Assembly: GCA_937958995.1 (NCBI GenBank)
Contig: CALGAP010000010.1
Location: 426,506-490,505, forward strand
Source of the DNA: an uncultured Chitinophagaceae bacterium
Lineage (GTDB): Bacteria; Bacteroidota; Bacteroidia; Chitinophagales; Chitinophagaceae
DNA: 64,000 nt
Reading direction: 5' to 3'
The position numbers and the translations under genes are program-made. Position 1 is the stretch's first letter, and each line of letters opens with the position of its first letter. This document shows positions 23,669 through 32,989 of the stretch, piece by piece. The notes below the pieces were generated by a model. The model had not been told where the DNA came from, searched no databases, and saw only the letters and a list, made by a program, of their open reading frames with translations.

Positions 23669-24997
23669 ATGAACGTTGTTACCGGTGAAAAAGAATTTTT
23701 TAAAGGAATTCCTCAAATCAAATACGAAGGACCTGAAAGCGACAATCCCCTGGCATTTAAATGGTATGATGAGAACAGGGTAGTGGCTGGCAAAAAGATG
23801 AAAGACCTGTTTCGCTTTGCCGTATGCTACTGGCATACCTTCTGCAATACTGGCGCCGATCCTTTTGGTCCGGGTACCAAAAACTTTCCCTGGGATGTGG
23901 CCAGCGATCCTGTTCAGCGCGCCAAAGACAAGATGGATGCTGCTTTTGAATTTTTCACCAAGTTGAGGGTGCCTTATTATTGCTGGCACGATGTGGACCT
24001 GGTTGACGAAGGACCTACTATCAAAGAATACGAAAGCCGTTTGCAGACCATTGTCGACTATGCTAAAGAAAAACAGAAAGCCAGCGGCGTAAAATTGTTG
24101 TGGGGCACCGCGAACGTATTTTCCAATCCGCGCTATATGAACGGCGCCTCCACCAACCCTGAATTTGGAGCCGTTGCTTACGCCGGCACGCAGGTAAAAA
24201 ATGCGCTGGATGCTACCATCGCCCTCGGCGGCGAAAATTATGTGTTCTGGGGTGGCCGTGAAGGTTATATGACCCTGCTGAACACCGATATGAAACGCGA
24301 GCTTGATCACCTGGGACGTTTCCTGAACATGGCGAAAGATTATGCGCGCAAGCAAGGTTTCAAAGGCGTGTTCTTTATTGAGCCCAAACCCTGCGAGCCC
24401 ACCAAGCACCAGTACGATTATGACTGCGCAACCGTGATCGGTTTCTTAAGGCAATATGGTTTGGAAAAAGATTTCAAACTGAATATTGAAGTGAACCACG
24501 CAACATTGGCCGGGCATACCTTCCAGCACGAACTGCAGGTGGCTGCTGATGCGGGCATGCTGGGAAGCATTGACGCCAACCGCGGCGATTACCAGAATGG
24601 CTGGGATACCGACCAGTTCCCGATGAACCTGAATGAGCTCACCGAATGCCTGCTGATTATACTGGAAGCCGGCGGTTTTGCAGGAGGTGGTGTAAATTTT
24701 GATGCCAAGACAAGAAGAAACAGCACCGAACTCGAAGATATTTTCCTGGCGCATATTGGTGGTATGGATGCTTTTGCCCGCGCAGCGGTGGTAGCGGAAA
24801 AAATACTCGCCAAATCGCCTTATAAGAAATTCCGCAAAGAACGCTATGCTTCTTTCGACAGCGGAAAAGGAAAGGAATTTGAAGAAGGAAAGCTCACGCT
24901 TGAAGATTTGCGTGAATATGCCTTGGCCAACGGCGAGCCCAAACTGGTTAGCGGCAAACAGGAATGGCTTGAAAATATTATCAACCAATATATATAA
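23669..24997 (+). CDS. xylA: Xylose isomerase
   Basis: A 442-residue metal-dependent aldose isomerase (D-xylose to D-xylulose). It carries the family blocks YYCWHDVDLVDEG (catalytic His and Asp), VFSNPRYMNGASTNPE, YVFWGGREGY, FIEPKPCEPTKHQYD, LNIEVNHATLAGH and GSIDANRGDYQNGWDTDQFP (metal ligands). The length fits the class II isomerases of Bacteroidota and Gram-negatives. It sits between xylB and the sodium/sugar symporter. Confidence 0.97.
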   Translation: MNVVTGEKEFFKGIPQIKYEGPESDNPLAFKWYDENRVVAGKKMKDLFRFAVCYWHTFCNTGADPFGPGTKNFPWDVASDPVQRAKDKMDAAFEFFTKLRVPYYCWHDVDLVDEGPTIKEYESRLQTIVDYAKEKQKASGVKLLWGTANVFSNPRYMNGASTNPEFGAVAYAGTQVKNALDATIALGGENYVFWGGREGYMTLLNTDMKRELDHLGRFLNMAKDYARKQGFKGVFFIEPKPCEPTKHQYDYDCATVIGFLRQYGLEKDFKLNIEVNHATLAGHTFQHELQVAADAGMLGSIDANRGDYQNGWDTDQFPMNLNELTECLLIILEAGGFAGGGVNFDAKTRRNSTELEDIFLAHIGGMDAFARAAVVAEKILAKSPYKKFRKERYASFDSGKGKEFEEGKLTLEDLREYALANGEPKLVSGKQEWLENIINQYI

Positions 24998-25070
24998 AGC
25001 TTTTTTATAAACGTCATTCTGACGATAATAAATAAGTATATTTAGCAGCTAAACCAAACAACTAACGATT

Positions 25071-26825
25071 ATGAATTTAATAACAGGTATCGATTGGCTC
25101 GTCGTACTGTTTTACTTTGCCATAATAGCCGGCATCAGCTGGTGGGCGGCCAAAAAAAAGAAGAACGATTCCGAAGACTACTTCCTCGCTGGCCGTCACC
25201 TTGGCTGGTTCATTATTGGCGCCTCCATATTCGCTTCTAATATCGGTTCAGAACACCTGGTGGGCCTGGCAGGTTCCGGTGCAACCGATGGTGTGGCACT
25301 CGCGCACTACGAACTGCACGCCTGGTGTCTGCTCATACTCGGTTGGGTGATGGTTCCCTTCTATATGCGTTCGAAGGTGTATACCATGCCCGAGTTTCTT
25401 GAGAAGCGCTTTTCGCCGAGGGCGCGCACGATGCTTTCGGTGATTTCGCTGATAGCTTATGTGATCACCAAAATTGCGGTGGGCATATTCGCAGGAGGTA
25501 TCGTGTTTGCCGTATTGCTGCCCGACGTGAACTGGATGGGCATGGATAGTTTCTGGCTGGGTTCCATCCTGGTGATCCTGCTCACCGGTGCATATACCAT
25601 CATCGGTGGCTTAAGAGCCGTAGCTTATACCGAAGCTATCCAGACAATTGTGCTGGTAATAGGATCCCTGCTGGTAACCTATTTCGGTTTGAAGGCATTG
25701 GGAGGTTGGGATAAACTTTACGAAATATGCGGCAGTGACATGTTCAATCTCTGGAAGCCCATCGTTCCCGAAGGCACTGAAAGCACCTGGGCACCCGTTC
25801 GTGAAACCGGACGCATGGCCTGGTACTTCAACGATAACTACCCCTGGATCGGTATGTTGTTCTGCGCGCCCATTATTGGGCTCTGGTACTGGTGTACCGA
25901 CCAGTATATCGTGCAAAGAACACTGGGCGCTCCCAATATGACCGAAGCACGCCGTGGTTCTATATTCGCCGGTCTTTTGAAACTGTTGCCGGTATTCATC
26001 TTTATTATTCCCGGTCTTATCTGCTACGCATTGGCCAAGACAGGCCAGGTTCCCGAATTGCAGCAGTCATTGATAGACGACCAGGGAAATATAATCCGCG
26101 ACAATGCGCAGCAGGCGTTCCCGCTGCTGGTGGTGAACGTGCTGCCCCAGGGTGTTCGCGGTATAGTGGTAGCCGGTCTGCTGGCCGCGCTCATGAGTTC
26201 GCTGGCTGGTGTGTTCAACGCGTCTTCTACTTTGTTCACCATCGACTTTTACAAACGCCTTCGCCCCAATGCTTCTGAAAGGCAGCTGGTATGGGTGGGT
26301 CGTGTAGCCACAGCCGTTATGGTGGTGATCGGTTTGTTGTGGATACCGGTAATTCAAGGCGGTAAAGGATTGTACGATTACCTGCAGGGCATACAGGCTT
26401 ACCTGGCACCGCCCATATTTGTGGTGTTCTTCTTTGGCATATTCATGAAACGACTGAATGCAAAAGGATGTATGGCCACACTGATCGTAGGTTTTGCCAT
26501 GGGCCTGTTCAGGCTGATTGTAGATACGCCGGTGAAATTGTCTGAAGGTTTCAGCTACGAAGAAGGTTCATTCCTCTGGATCATCAACAATATGTTCTTC
26601 CAGTACTATAGCTTGCTGATCACCATTGTTTGCATAATCGTGATGCTGGCGGTAAGTTATACCAGCCCCGCTCCTGATTATGCCAAAATCAGCGGTCTTA
26701 CAATGGCTACCCGTACTGAAGAAGACAAGAGAGAAACCCGCGCCAGTTGGACAAAGACCGATGTGTTGTTGTCGGCGCTTGTATTGATCCTGATCCTCGC
26801 AGCTTATATCTACTTTACAGGATAG
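25071..26825 (+). CDS. Sodium/sugar symporter (SSS family, SGLT type)
   Basis: A 584-residue sodium:solute symporter with about fourteen hydrophobic segments. Seen: EDYFLAGRHLGWFIIGASIFASNIGSEHLVGLAGSG near the N-terminus, the family signature region GLLAALMSSLAGVFNASSTLFTIDFYKRL (about 373-401) and a C-terminal helix LSALVLILILAAYIYF. The SNIGSEHLVGLAG form is typical of the sugar-transporting branch. As the third gene after xylB and xylA it most likely imports xylose; glucose or galactose cannot be excluded. Confidence 0.92.
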   Translation: MNLITGIDWLVVLFYFAIIAGISWWAAKKKKNDSEDYFLAGRHLGWFIIGASIFASNIGSEHLVGLAGSGATDGVALAHYELHAWCLLILGWVMVPFYMRSKVYTMPEFLEKRFSPRARTMLSVISLIAYVITKIAVGIFAGGIVFAVLLPDVNWMGMDSFWLGSILVILLTGAYTIIGGLRAVAYTEAIQTIVLVIGSLLVTYFGLKALGGWDKLYEICGSDMFNLWKPIVPEGTESTWAPVRETGRMAWYFNDNYPWIGMLFCAPIIGLWYWCTDQYIVQRTLGAPNMTEARRGSIFAGLLKLLPVFIFIIPGLICYALAKTGQVPELQQSLIDDQGNIIRDNAQQAFPLLVVNVLPQGVRGIVVAGLLAALMSSLAGVFNASSTLFTIDFYKRLRPNASERQLVWVGRVATAVMVVIGLLWIPVIQGGKGLYDYLQGIQAYLAPPIFVVFFFGIFMKRLNAKGCMATLIVGFAMGLFRLIVDTPVKLSEGFSYEEGSFLWIINNMFFQYYSLLITIVCIIVMLAVSYTSPAPDYAKISGLTMATRTEEDKRETRASWTKTDVLLSALVLILILAAYIYFTG

Positions 26826-26845
26826 AAAATATTGATCGGTTTGTC

Positions 26846-26900
26846 GCCGCTTAGTCGCCGTACCTGCTAGCGCGGGTCGGGGGCTAAGCGGCTTTTTTTT
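26846..26900 (+). terminator. Intrinsic terminator of the xyl operon
   Basis: GCCGCTTAG (26846-26854) pairs exactly with CTAAGCGGC (26884-26892), followed by eight T residues (26893-26900). The loop contains further GC-rich pairing. Confidence 0.93.
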
Positions 26901-26901
26901 A

Positions 26902-28011
26902 TTACCTGCATTCACCCATCATACCTTCTACCAGGTCCCTGAACTCTTTTCCCAAATCTTTTTTCGATTCCTTCAAAGGCTTTTGAGTTAATAACACGGC
27001 AGCGTATTTGCGGCAATTATCCAGGTACACGTAAGAGCCATATGCATCGAGACCGCTTACCACAATACCATTTCCATTAGCATCTTCTTCTTTCAGCCAT
27101 ACGCCCAGCCCATGATGCAGTCCTTCTGTTCCTTCGGGAGTGTATCTTACAGGCAGACCGGCAAACTGCGCTTTCATCATTTCTGCCACGCTTTGTTCGC
27201 TGAGGATGCGCTTGCCTTCAAACTCGCCTTTGTTGAGGAGCATTGATAAAAAATTGATGAGATCGTTCGCGGTGGTTTGCGCGCCGCCGGCCGGATTGAT
27301 AGCTTTACCTTCAAAATCGGTGAAGCTGGTGGCGCGCATTTTCAGCGGGCGGAATATTTTTTCCTGGGCTACGCGGTCAAAACTTTTTTTGGTAACAATT
27401 TCTACTACGCGCCCTGCAATATTGGGGCCTATATCTCCATACCAGAATGCCTCACCGGCATTGTTTGATATCTCACGGGATGCGTAGGCATTCACTTCGT
27501 CTTCCAGCATATCATATTTCTTCTTTCCCGAAGACAGGAATCCCTTATTGTTTTCAACGCCCGTAGTATGCGCCAGGCACATGCGGATGGTGATATACGA
27601 TTTCATGTACTTATTCATCACCGGCAGGTACTTACTTACAGGATCATCAAGTTTTAATTTTCCTTCGTCGACCAGTGCCAGCACCACCGCTGCGGTAAAC
27701 CATTTGCTGATGCCGGGCACAGGGGCCTGCGTCCTGGAATTGAAATAGTCGTTGTTGGATTTACTGTAAACAATAGTGTCTTTGTACACCACCACCGACA
27801 CTGCGCCCAGTGTTTTCTGATTGACTTTCAGAAATGCCTCCACATCCGGCATTTCCATAATATTCATCTTTTTGGTGGCCTTTTGAGCCAAGAGAGGCTG
27901 AAAAAATATCAGTATGGCAATGATAAAGCTGAATTTGAGACAGGTTGCGGGGTATTTTGATGCCAAATCTACACGTCGGGGTATCCTTTGAATGATTTTT
28001 GCAGGTAACAT
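26902..28011 (-). CDS. Serine hydrolase-like (beta-lactamase/esterase fold) protein lacking the SxxK serine
   Basis: A 369-residue exported protein of the class C beta-lactamase/esterase superfamily. An N-terminal hydrophobic segment (FIIAILIFFQPLLAQ) is followed by AVSVVVYKDTIVYSK, VPGISKWFTAAVVLALVDEGKLKLDDPVSKYLP, the RMCLAHTTGVENN block and WYGDIGPNIAGRVVE. In active members the motif is SxxK, for example S-x-S-K before WFTA; here it reads GISK, with Gly in the nucleophile position (codon GGC), so it is probably inactive or mechanistically altered. Several start codons are possible; the signal segment argues for one near the N-terminus. Convergent with the symporter gene. Confidence 0.85.
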   Translation of the reverse strand: MLPAKIIQRIPRRVDLASKYPATCLKFSFIIAILIFFQPLLAQKATKKMNIMEMPDVEAFLKVNQKTLGAVSVVVYKDTIVYSKSNNDYFNSRTQAPVPGISKWFTAAVVLALVDEGKLKLDDPVSKYLPVMNKYMKSYITIRMCLAHTTGVENNKGFLSSGKKKYDMLEDEVNAYASREISNNAGEAFWYGDIGPNIAGRVVEIVTKKSFDRVAQEKIFRPLKMRATSFTDFEGKAINPAGGAQTTANDLINFLSMLLNKGEFEGKRILSEQSVAEMMKAQFAGLPVRYTPEGTEGLHHGLGVWLKEEDANGNGIVVSGLDAYGSYVYLDNCRKYAAVLLTQKPLKESKKDLGKEFRDLVEGMMGECR

Positions 28012-28056
28012 ACTGATTAGTTGATAATAATTGATTCAATTTAGAATAAAAGCTGT

Positions 28057-30672
28057 ATGAACTTAGGAAATTTTACCATAAAAGCTGCAGAAGCCTTTCA
28101 GCAGGCGCAGCAACTGGCTTTTAATGCACAAAGCCCGAATATTGAAACGGAGCATCTGCTGAAAGCGTTGCTGGAACAGGAAGATTCCCCTGTTGAATAC
28201 CTGTTGAAGAAGAATAATGTCACCCTGAACTTGCTGCAGACTAAGCTGGAAGAGTCTATTGCTAAACTACCCAAAACCAGCGGTGATGCTGCCCAGATGA
28301 TCAGCCGCGAAGTGAACAACGTGGTATTGAGGGCAGGCGCTTCGCTTAAACAGTTTGGCGATGAGTTTGTTACGCCCGAGCATTTGCTGCTGGCGATTGT
28401 GCAAGGTAATGACTCCACGGCGCGACTGCTGAAAGAGGCAGGACTGAGCGAGAAGGGGCTGATTGCTGCTATTAAAGAACTGCGCAAGGGCGAGACCGTA
28501 AAATCGCAGACGCAGGAAACACAGTTTAACGCGCTGAACAAATACGCGCGTAATCTCAATGAACTGGCCCGCGCGGGCAAGCTCGATCCCGTGATTGGTC
28601 GTGATGAAGAAATTCGCAGAACCCTTCATATTCTGTCGCGCCGCACCAAAAACAACCCCATACTGGTGGGTGAACCTGGTGTGGGTAAGACTGCTATTGC
28701 CGAAGGTATTGCCTTCCGTATTGTGAATGGTGATGTGCCCGACAACCTGAAGCACAAGATCATTTATGCGCTCGATATGGGCCAGCTGATCGCAGGCGCC
28801 AAGTATAAAGGTGAATTTGAAGAAAGACTGAAAGGGGTGATCAAGGAAGTGAGCGACAGCGATGGCGATATCATTTTGTTCATCGACGAAATACATACGC
28901 TTGTAGGCGCCGGCGGTGGTGAAGGTGCTATGGATGCCGCCAACATTTTGAAACCGGCCCTGGCCCGTGGTGAATTGAGAGCAATAGGCGCCACTACGCT
29001 GAATGAATACCAGAAATATTTTGAAAAAGATAAAGCGCTGGAGCGACGCTTCCAGAAAGTGATGATTGAAGAACCTTCGGTGGAAGATGCCATCTCTATT
29101 CTGCGCGGACTGAAAGATCGCTACGAAACGCACCATCATGTGCGCATCAAGGACGAAGCGATCATCGCCGCGGTAGAGTTGTCGCATCGCTATATCACCG
29201 ACCGGTTCCTGCCCGATAAGGCGATTGACCTGATCGACGAAAGCGCTGCCAAGTTGCGACTGGAAATGAATTCGATGCCTGAAGAGCTTGATAAACTCGA
29301 GCGTCAGATACGGCAACTGGAAATTGAGCGCGAAGCGATCAAGCGGGAAAATGATACCGAAAAACTGAAATCACTCAATACTGAGATCGCCAACCTGAGC
29401 GTGGAGCGTGATACGCTTCGTGCAAAATGGAAAGAAGAAAAAGAACTGGTAGAAAAACTGCAGGAGGCCAAATCGAAAGTTGAGCAGTTGAAATTGCAGG
29501 CAGAACAGGCTGAGAGAAATGGTGATTATGGAACTGTGGCCGAAATAAGATATGGCAAGATAAAGGAACAGGAAAAGATCATTGAAGAGTATTCGCAGAA
29601 GCTTGCATCGATCAACGAGAATTCGAGGCTGATGAAGGAGGAAGTGGATGCCGAAGATATTGCAGAAAATGTGGCGAGGGCTACCGGCATACCGGTGACC
29701 AGGATGATGCAGACTGAAAAGGAAAAACTGCTCCACCTCGAAGACCGCCTGCACGAAAGGGTAGTGGGACAAGATGAAGCGATCACTGCGGTGGCGGATG
29801 CCATTCGCAGAAGCCGCGCCGGGTTGCACGATCCCAAAAAACCGATTGGCTCATTCATTTTCCTGGGTACCACCGGGGTGGGTAAGACCGAGCTTGCCAA
29901 GGCGCTGGCTGATTACCTGTTTGATGACGAGTCGATGATGACCCGCATCGACATGAGCGAGTACCAGGAAAAACATACCGTATCGCGACTGGTGGGTGCG
30001 CCTCCGGGATACGTGGGTTATGATGAAGGCGGTCAGCTGACCGAAGCGGTGCGCCGCAAACCTTACAGCGTGGTGCTGCTCGACGAAATAGAAAAAGCAC
30101 ACCCTGATGTTTGGAACGTGCTGCTGCAGGTGCTCGATGAAGGACGCCTGACCGACAATAAAGGTCGTACGGTAAACTTCCGTAACACGATCATTATCAT
30201 GACCAGCAATATTGGTAGTCACCTGATACAGGATGCTTTCGACGGCGTATCTGAAAATAATATTGAAGAAGTAACCGAGAAGGCACGCAACGAAGTGATG
30301 ACCCTTTTGCGTCAAACAGTGCGTCCGGAGTTTCTGAACAGGGTAGACGATATCATCATGTTTAAGCCTTTGAGCCGGAAAGAGATCATGAATATTGTGA
30401 AGATACAGCTCGAGGGCCTGCGCAAGCTGGTGGCGGAAAGCGGTATAGACCTGCGTTTCAGCGACTATACGCTGGAATACCTGGCCGACCAGGGTTATGA
30501 CCCCCAACTGGGTGCCCGTCCGCTGAAAAGGCTGATCCAGAAAGAGATCGTGAACCAGTTGAGTAAACGCATACTGGCCGGCGACATCGATAAAAGCCGC
30601 CCTGTGGTTGTGGATGTTTTCGACGGAGTGGTAGTATTCAGAAACGAAGCATCAGAAAAAACTATTATCTGA
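28057..30672 (+). CDS. clpB: ATP-dependent chaperone ClpB
   Basis: An 871-residue Hsp100 disaggregase acting with DnaK in the cytoplasm. Domains in order: two Clp N repeats (about 5-145), first AAA+ domain with Walker A GEPGVGKTAIAE (about 204-215) and Walker B ILFIDEIHTLVGAGG, a coiled-coil middle domain (about 405-530, Glu/Lys/Leu-rich), and a second AAA+ domain with GTTGVGKTELAKALA (about 607) and VVLLDEIEKAHPDVWN. The middle domain separates it from ClpA and ClpX; the length is standard. Followed by an intrinsic terminator. Confidence 0.97.
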   Translation: MNLGNFTIKAAEAFQQAQQLAFNAQSPNIETEHLLKALLEQEDSPVEYLLKKNNVTLNLLQTKLEESIAKLPKTSGDAAQMISREVNNVVLRAGASLKQFGDEFVTPEHLLLAIVQGNDSTARLLKEAGLSEKGLIAAIKELRKGETVKSQTQETQFNALNKYARNLNELARAGKLDPVIGRDEEIRRTLHILSRRTKNNPILVGEPGVGKTAIAEGIAFRIVNGDVPDNLKHKIIYALDMGQLIAGAKYKGEFEERLKGVIKEVSDSDGDIILFIDEIHTLVGAGGGEGAMDAANILKPALARGELRAIGATTLNEYQKYFEKDKALERRFQKVMIEEPSVEDAISILRGLKDRYETHHHVRIKDEAIIAAVELSHRYITDRFLPDKAIDLIDESAAKLRLEMNSMPEELDKLERQIRQLEIEREAIKRENDTEKLKSLNTEIANLSVERDTLRAKWKEEKELVEKLQEAKSKVEQLKLQAEQAERNGDYGTVAEIRYGKIKEQEKIIEEYSQKLASINENSRLMKEEVDAEDIAENVARATGIPVTRMMQTEKEKLLHLEDRLHERVVGQDEAITAVADAIRRSRAGLHDPKKPIGSFIFLGTTGVGKTELAKALADYLFDDESMMTRIDMSEYQEKHTVSRLVGAPPGYVGYDEGGQLTEAVRRKPYSVVLLDEIEKAHPDVWNVLLQVLDEGRLTDNKGRTVNFRNTIIIMTSNIGSHLIQDAFDGVSENNIEEVTEKARNEVMTLLRQTVRPEFLNRVDDIIMFKPLSRKEIMNIVKIQLEGLRKLVAESGIDLRFSDYTLEYLADQGYDPQLGARPLKRLIQKEIVNQLSKRILAGDIDKSRPVVVDVFDGVVVFRNEASEKTII

Positions 30673-30715
30673 GATAAGTGTTATAAGATATAGCAAGTCA
30701 AGAAATTAAATAACC

Positions 30716-30757
30716 AAAACCGCCCCTGCTTAACCAGCTGAGGGCGGTTTCAATTTA
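30716..30757 (+). terminator. Intrinsic terminator of clpB
   Basis: AAACCGCCC (30717-30725) pairs with GGGCGGTTT (30742-30750) around a 16-base loop, followed by CAATTTAT, a weak T-rich tail. Confidence 0.75.
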
Positions 30758-30797
30758 TAAACGTGCAATATTGAAAATCAGTGTTGTATGTAAGATT

Positions 30798-31358
30798 ATG
30801 GCAATTAAAGACAACAAAAACAAAGAGATCATTGAGCCTAAAAACGTATGGGTGGGTAATGCCGACGCCCCGGTGAGCCTGGTGGAATACGGCGATTACG
30901 AGAGCGAAGCCTGCGCCCGTGCGCATAAAGTGGTGAAAAAATTGTTGGAACTCTATGAAGGCAAGATCCGGTATAACTACCGGCATTTTCCCCTGACCCA
31001 GGTTCACCAGCATGCACAGAAGGCTGCCGAAGCCGCGGTGGGTGCTGCCCAGGAGGGTAAGTTCTGGGAAATGCACGACCTGCTGTTTCACCACCAGCGC
31101 CGGCTGGGAGCTGTGAGCCTGAAGGAGTATGCCCGCGAAGTGGGGGTTAAGGATAAGAACTTCCTGCCCAAGCTGGTGGATTCGGCATATGGCTGGACAG
31201 TTCGCGCCGACCTGCTCGACGGCTTGAATATTGGCGTGCGCGACGTACCCACATTTTTCATCAATGATCAGCCCTTTGCCGGCAAGCCCACGCTTGACGG
31301 TTTGAGCAAAGCAATTGAAGAAGCACTGAAACAAACAAAGCGAAGGAAAGTGGCGTAA
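30798..31358 (+). CDS. DsbA family (thioredoxin-fold) protein with SxxC active site
   Basis: A 186-residue protein of the DsbA/thioredoxin-4 family without signal peptide or membrane helix, so probably cytoplasmic. Seen: NADAPVSLVEYGDYESEACARAH, where family members usually have a CPxC motif; here the first Cys is Ser (S-E-A-C). Also present are IRYNYRHFPLTQVHQHA, KFWEMHDLLF and the cis-Pro loop GVRDVPTFFIND. With only one active-site Cys it cannot form the usual disulfide; glutathione-linked or structural roles are possible. I chose the ATG at 30798; the frame also has an upstream TTG (30771). Confidence 0.85.
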   Translation: MAIKDNKNKEIIEPKNVWVGNADAPVSLVEYGDYESEACARAHKVVKKLLELYEGKIRYNYRHFPLTQVHQHAQKAAEAAVGAAQEGKFWEMHDLLFHHQRRLGAVSLKEYAREVGVKDKNFLPKLVDSAYGWTVRADLLDGLNIGVRDVPTFFINDQPFAGKPTLDGLSKAIEEALKQTKRRKVA

Positions 31359-31360
31359 GG

Positions 31361-31391
31361 GTTGTTTCATACCCTTTCGCCTGTACCTTTG
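31361..31391 (+). promoter_or_regulatory. queD promoter
   Basis: GTTG (31361-31364), 19 bases, TACCTTTG (31384-31391): a near-consensus Bacteroidota promoter. The ATG at 31399 follows after 7 bases, so the leader would be only about 3-5 bases. Confidence 0.6.
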
Positions 31392-31398
31392 CAGCCTT

Positions 31399-31755
31399 AT
31401 GTTGCTCTATAAAGAATTCACTTTCGATTCTGCTCATTTTCTTCCCCATGTGCCCGAAGGGCATAAATGCAAAGAAATGCATGGACATACCTATCGCCTG
31501 AGGGTGTGGCTGGAAGGAAAACCCGACGCCCGCCTGGGATGGATTATTGACTTTGCCGAGCTGAAGCGCCTGGTAAAGCCCGTGGTAGCCGAACTCGATC
31601 ATAAAGTGATGAATAATGTGCCCGGACTGGAAAATCCCACCTGCGAATTGATTGCGGTCTGGATCTGGAACAAGCTGAAACCCCTGCTGCCCGCATTGAA
31701 GCGGATAGAACTGCACGAGACACCCACTTCAGGGGTTATTTACGAGGGAGAATAG
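31399..31755 (+). CDS. queD: 6-carboxytetrahydropterin synthase
   Basis: A 118-residue enzyme of the QueD/PTPS family that makes 6-carboxy-5,6,7,8-tetrahydropterin from dihydroneopterin triphosphate in queuosine (preQ0) synthesis. Zinc ligands H13 (SAHFLP), H28 and H30 (MHGHTY), the catalytic Cys 24 in GHKCKEMHGH, then WIIDFAELK, ELDHKVMN, and the C-terminal ELHETPTSGVIY block. The length is standard. Its own promoter lies just upstream. Confidence 0.94.
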   Translation: MLLYKEFTFDSAHFLPHVPEGHKCKEMHGHTYRLRVWLEGKPDARLGWIIDFAELKRLVKPVVAELDHKVMNNVPGLENPTCELIAVWIWNKLKPLLPALKRIELHETPTSGVIYEGE

Positions 31756-31919
31756 CGTCAAGAATTTATTAGAAATCTTCAATCCATCGCGCGAAACAGT
31801 GCCCAAAAACGTGGAAAGTTAAATAGCGTCCGCACAAAAATATTTTGCGCGAACTCTCCGTTTTATCAAATTAGCCGACATTTGCCGGCAACGAAAATCT
31901 CCCATTAATACAATAAACT

Positions 31920-32978
31920 ATGAAACGTGTGAATATCGTGCTATGGTCTGCGTTGTTGACTGTATCTGTCGTTGCAACGGGCCTTTTGTCTGGCTCCTGC
32001 AACTCCGGAAGCGCGAATGCTGCCCTGGCCAATGCCTCCGGGCAGTTAAAAAGTGATACGGACACCAACAAGGAGTTGACGGCGCCGCCCGTACCTGTGC
32101 TGGACACGATGCTGTACGATGTCATGATCACTCATATGGTCAACGGCGATTCCTCCGGTAAATGGCCTGTCAAGCACGAATATCCACTTCCCGGCGCTCT
32201 GCTGCCCATGCACAGGATAGTAGCCTATTATGGCAACCTGTATTCAAAACAGATGGGTATTCTGGGAGAACTGCCCGAGCAGCAGATGCTCGAGAGACTG
32301 CAGGGAGAAGTCGAGAAATGGCAGGCAGCCGATACGGCCGTTAAGGTGATTCCCGCATTACATTATATCGCCATCACAGCGCAGCAACATCCCGGCGCCG
32401 CAGGTAAATATCGTTTGCGCATGCCCTTTAAGGAGATCGACAAAGTGCTGGCCATGGCCGAAAAGATCAATGCGCTGGTATTTCTCGATATACAGGTTGG
32501 CTTAAGTAATCTGCAAACCGAAATGCCCGAGTTTGAAAAATACCTGAAGATGCCCCATGTGCACTTCGGCATAGACCCCGAGTTCTCGATGAAATCGGGT
32601 CATGCGCCGGGCAAAGTAGTCGGCACTTTTGATGCCGCCGATATCAACTGGGCCACCGATTACCTGGCAAAAATTGTGAGAGAAAATAATCTTCCTCCCA
32701 AAATACTCGTGGTGCATCGATTTACACAACGCATGGTGACCAATTATCAAAACATCAAGTTGCGCCCCGAGGTGCAGATCGTGATGGATATGGATGGATG
32801 GGGGCACCAGGCGCGTAAATTCAACACTTACCGCTCATTTATCCACCGCGAGCCTGTGCAGTTTACCGGTTTCAAGATCTTCTACAAAAACGATCTTCGC
32901 GAACCCAACAGCCGCATATTGCAGCCCGAAGATGTGTTGAAGCTGAAGCCGCGGCCCGTTTATATTCAGTACCAGTAG
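31920..32978 (+). CDS. Hypothetical lipoprotein with a predicted TIM-barrel-like domain
   Basis: A 352-residue exported protein I do not recognise. The signal sequence ends in LLSGSC (Cys about 27), a lipobox, and is followed by a Ser/Ala/Thr-rich linker (about 28-60). The remaining 290 residues alternate beta and helical segments: PLPGALLPMHRIVAYYGN, VIPALHYIAITAQ, ALVFLDIQVG, PHVHFGIDPEFS, ILVVHRFTQRMV, VQIVMDMDGWG. The repeated strand-helix units with Asp, His and Glu at strand ends suggest a TIM-barrel enzyme related to glycoside hydrolases or polysaccharide deacetylase-like proteins; this is structural guesswork. Convergent with pyk, 11 bases apart. Confidence 0.7.
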   Translation: MKRVNIVLWSALLTVSVVATGLLSGSCNSGSANAALANASGQLKSDTDTNKELTAPPVPVLDTMLYDVMITHMVNGDSSGKWPVKHEYPLPGALLPMHRIVAYYGNLYSKQMGILGELPEQQMLERLQGEVEKWQAADTAVKVIPALHYIAITAQQHPGAAGKYRLRMPFKEIDKVLAMAEKINALVFLDIQVGLSNLQTEMPEFEKYLKMPHVHFGIDPEFSMKSGHAPGKVVGTFDAADINWATDYLAKIVRENNLPPKILVVHRFTQRMVTNYQNIKLRPEVQIVMDMDGWGHQARKFNTYRSFIHREPVQFTGFKIFYKNDLREPNSRILQPEDVLKLKPRPVYIQYQ

Positions 32979-32989
32979 GGAAATGTTCA

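Noticed and set aside
26902..28011. Beta-lactamase resistance gene
   Set aside because: The fold is shared with esterases and peptidases, and the SxxK serine is missing; nothing supports a resistance role.
28267..29316. 349-codon minus-strand frame inside clpB
   Set aside because: Shadow of a long, highly biased gene; composition rich in Phe, His and Gln typical of antisense frames.
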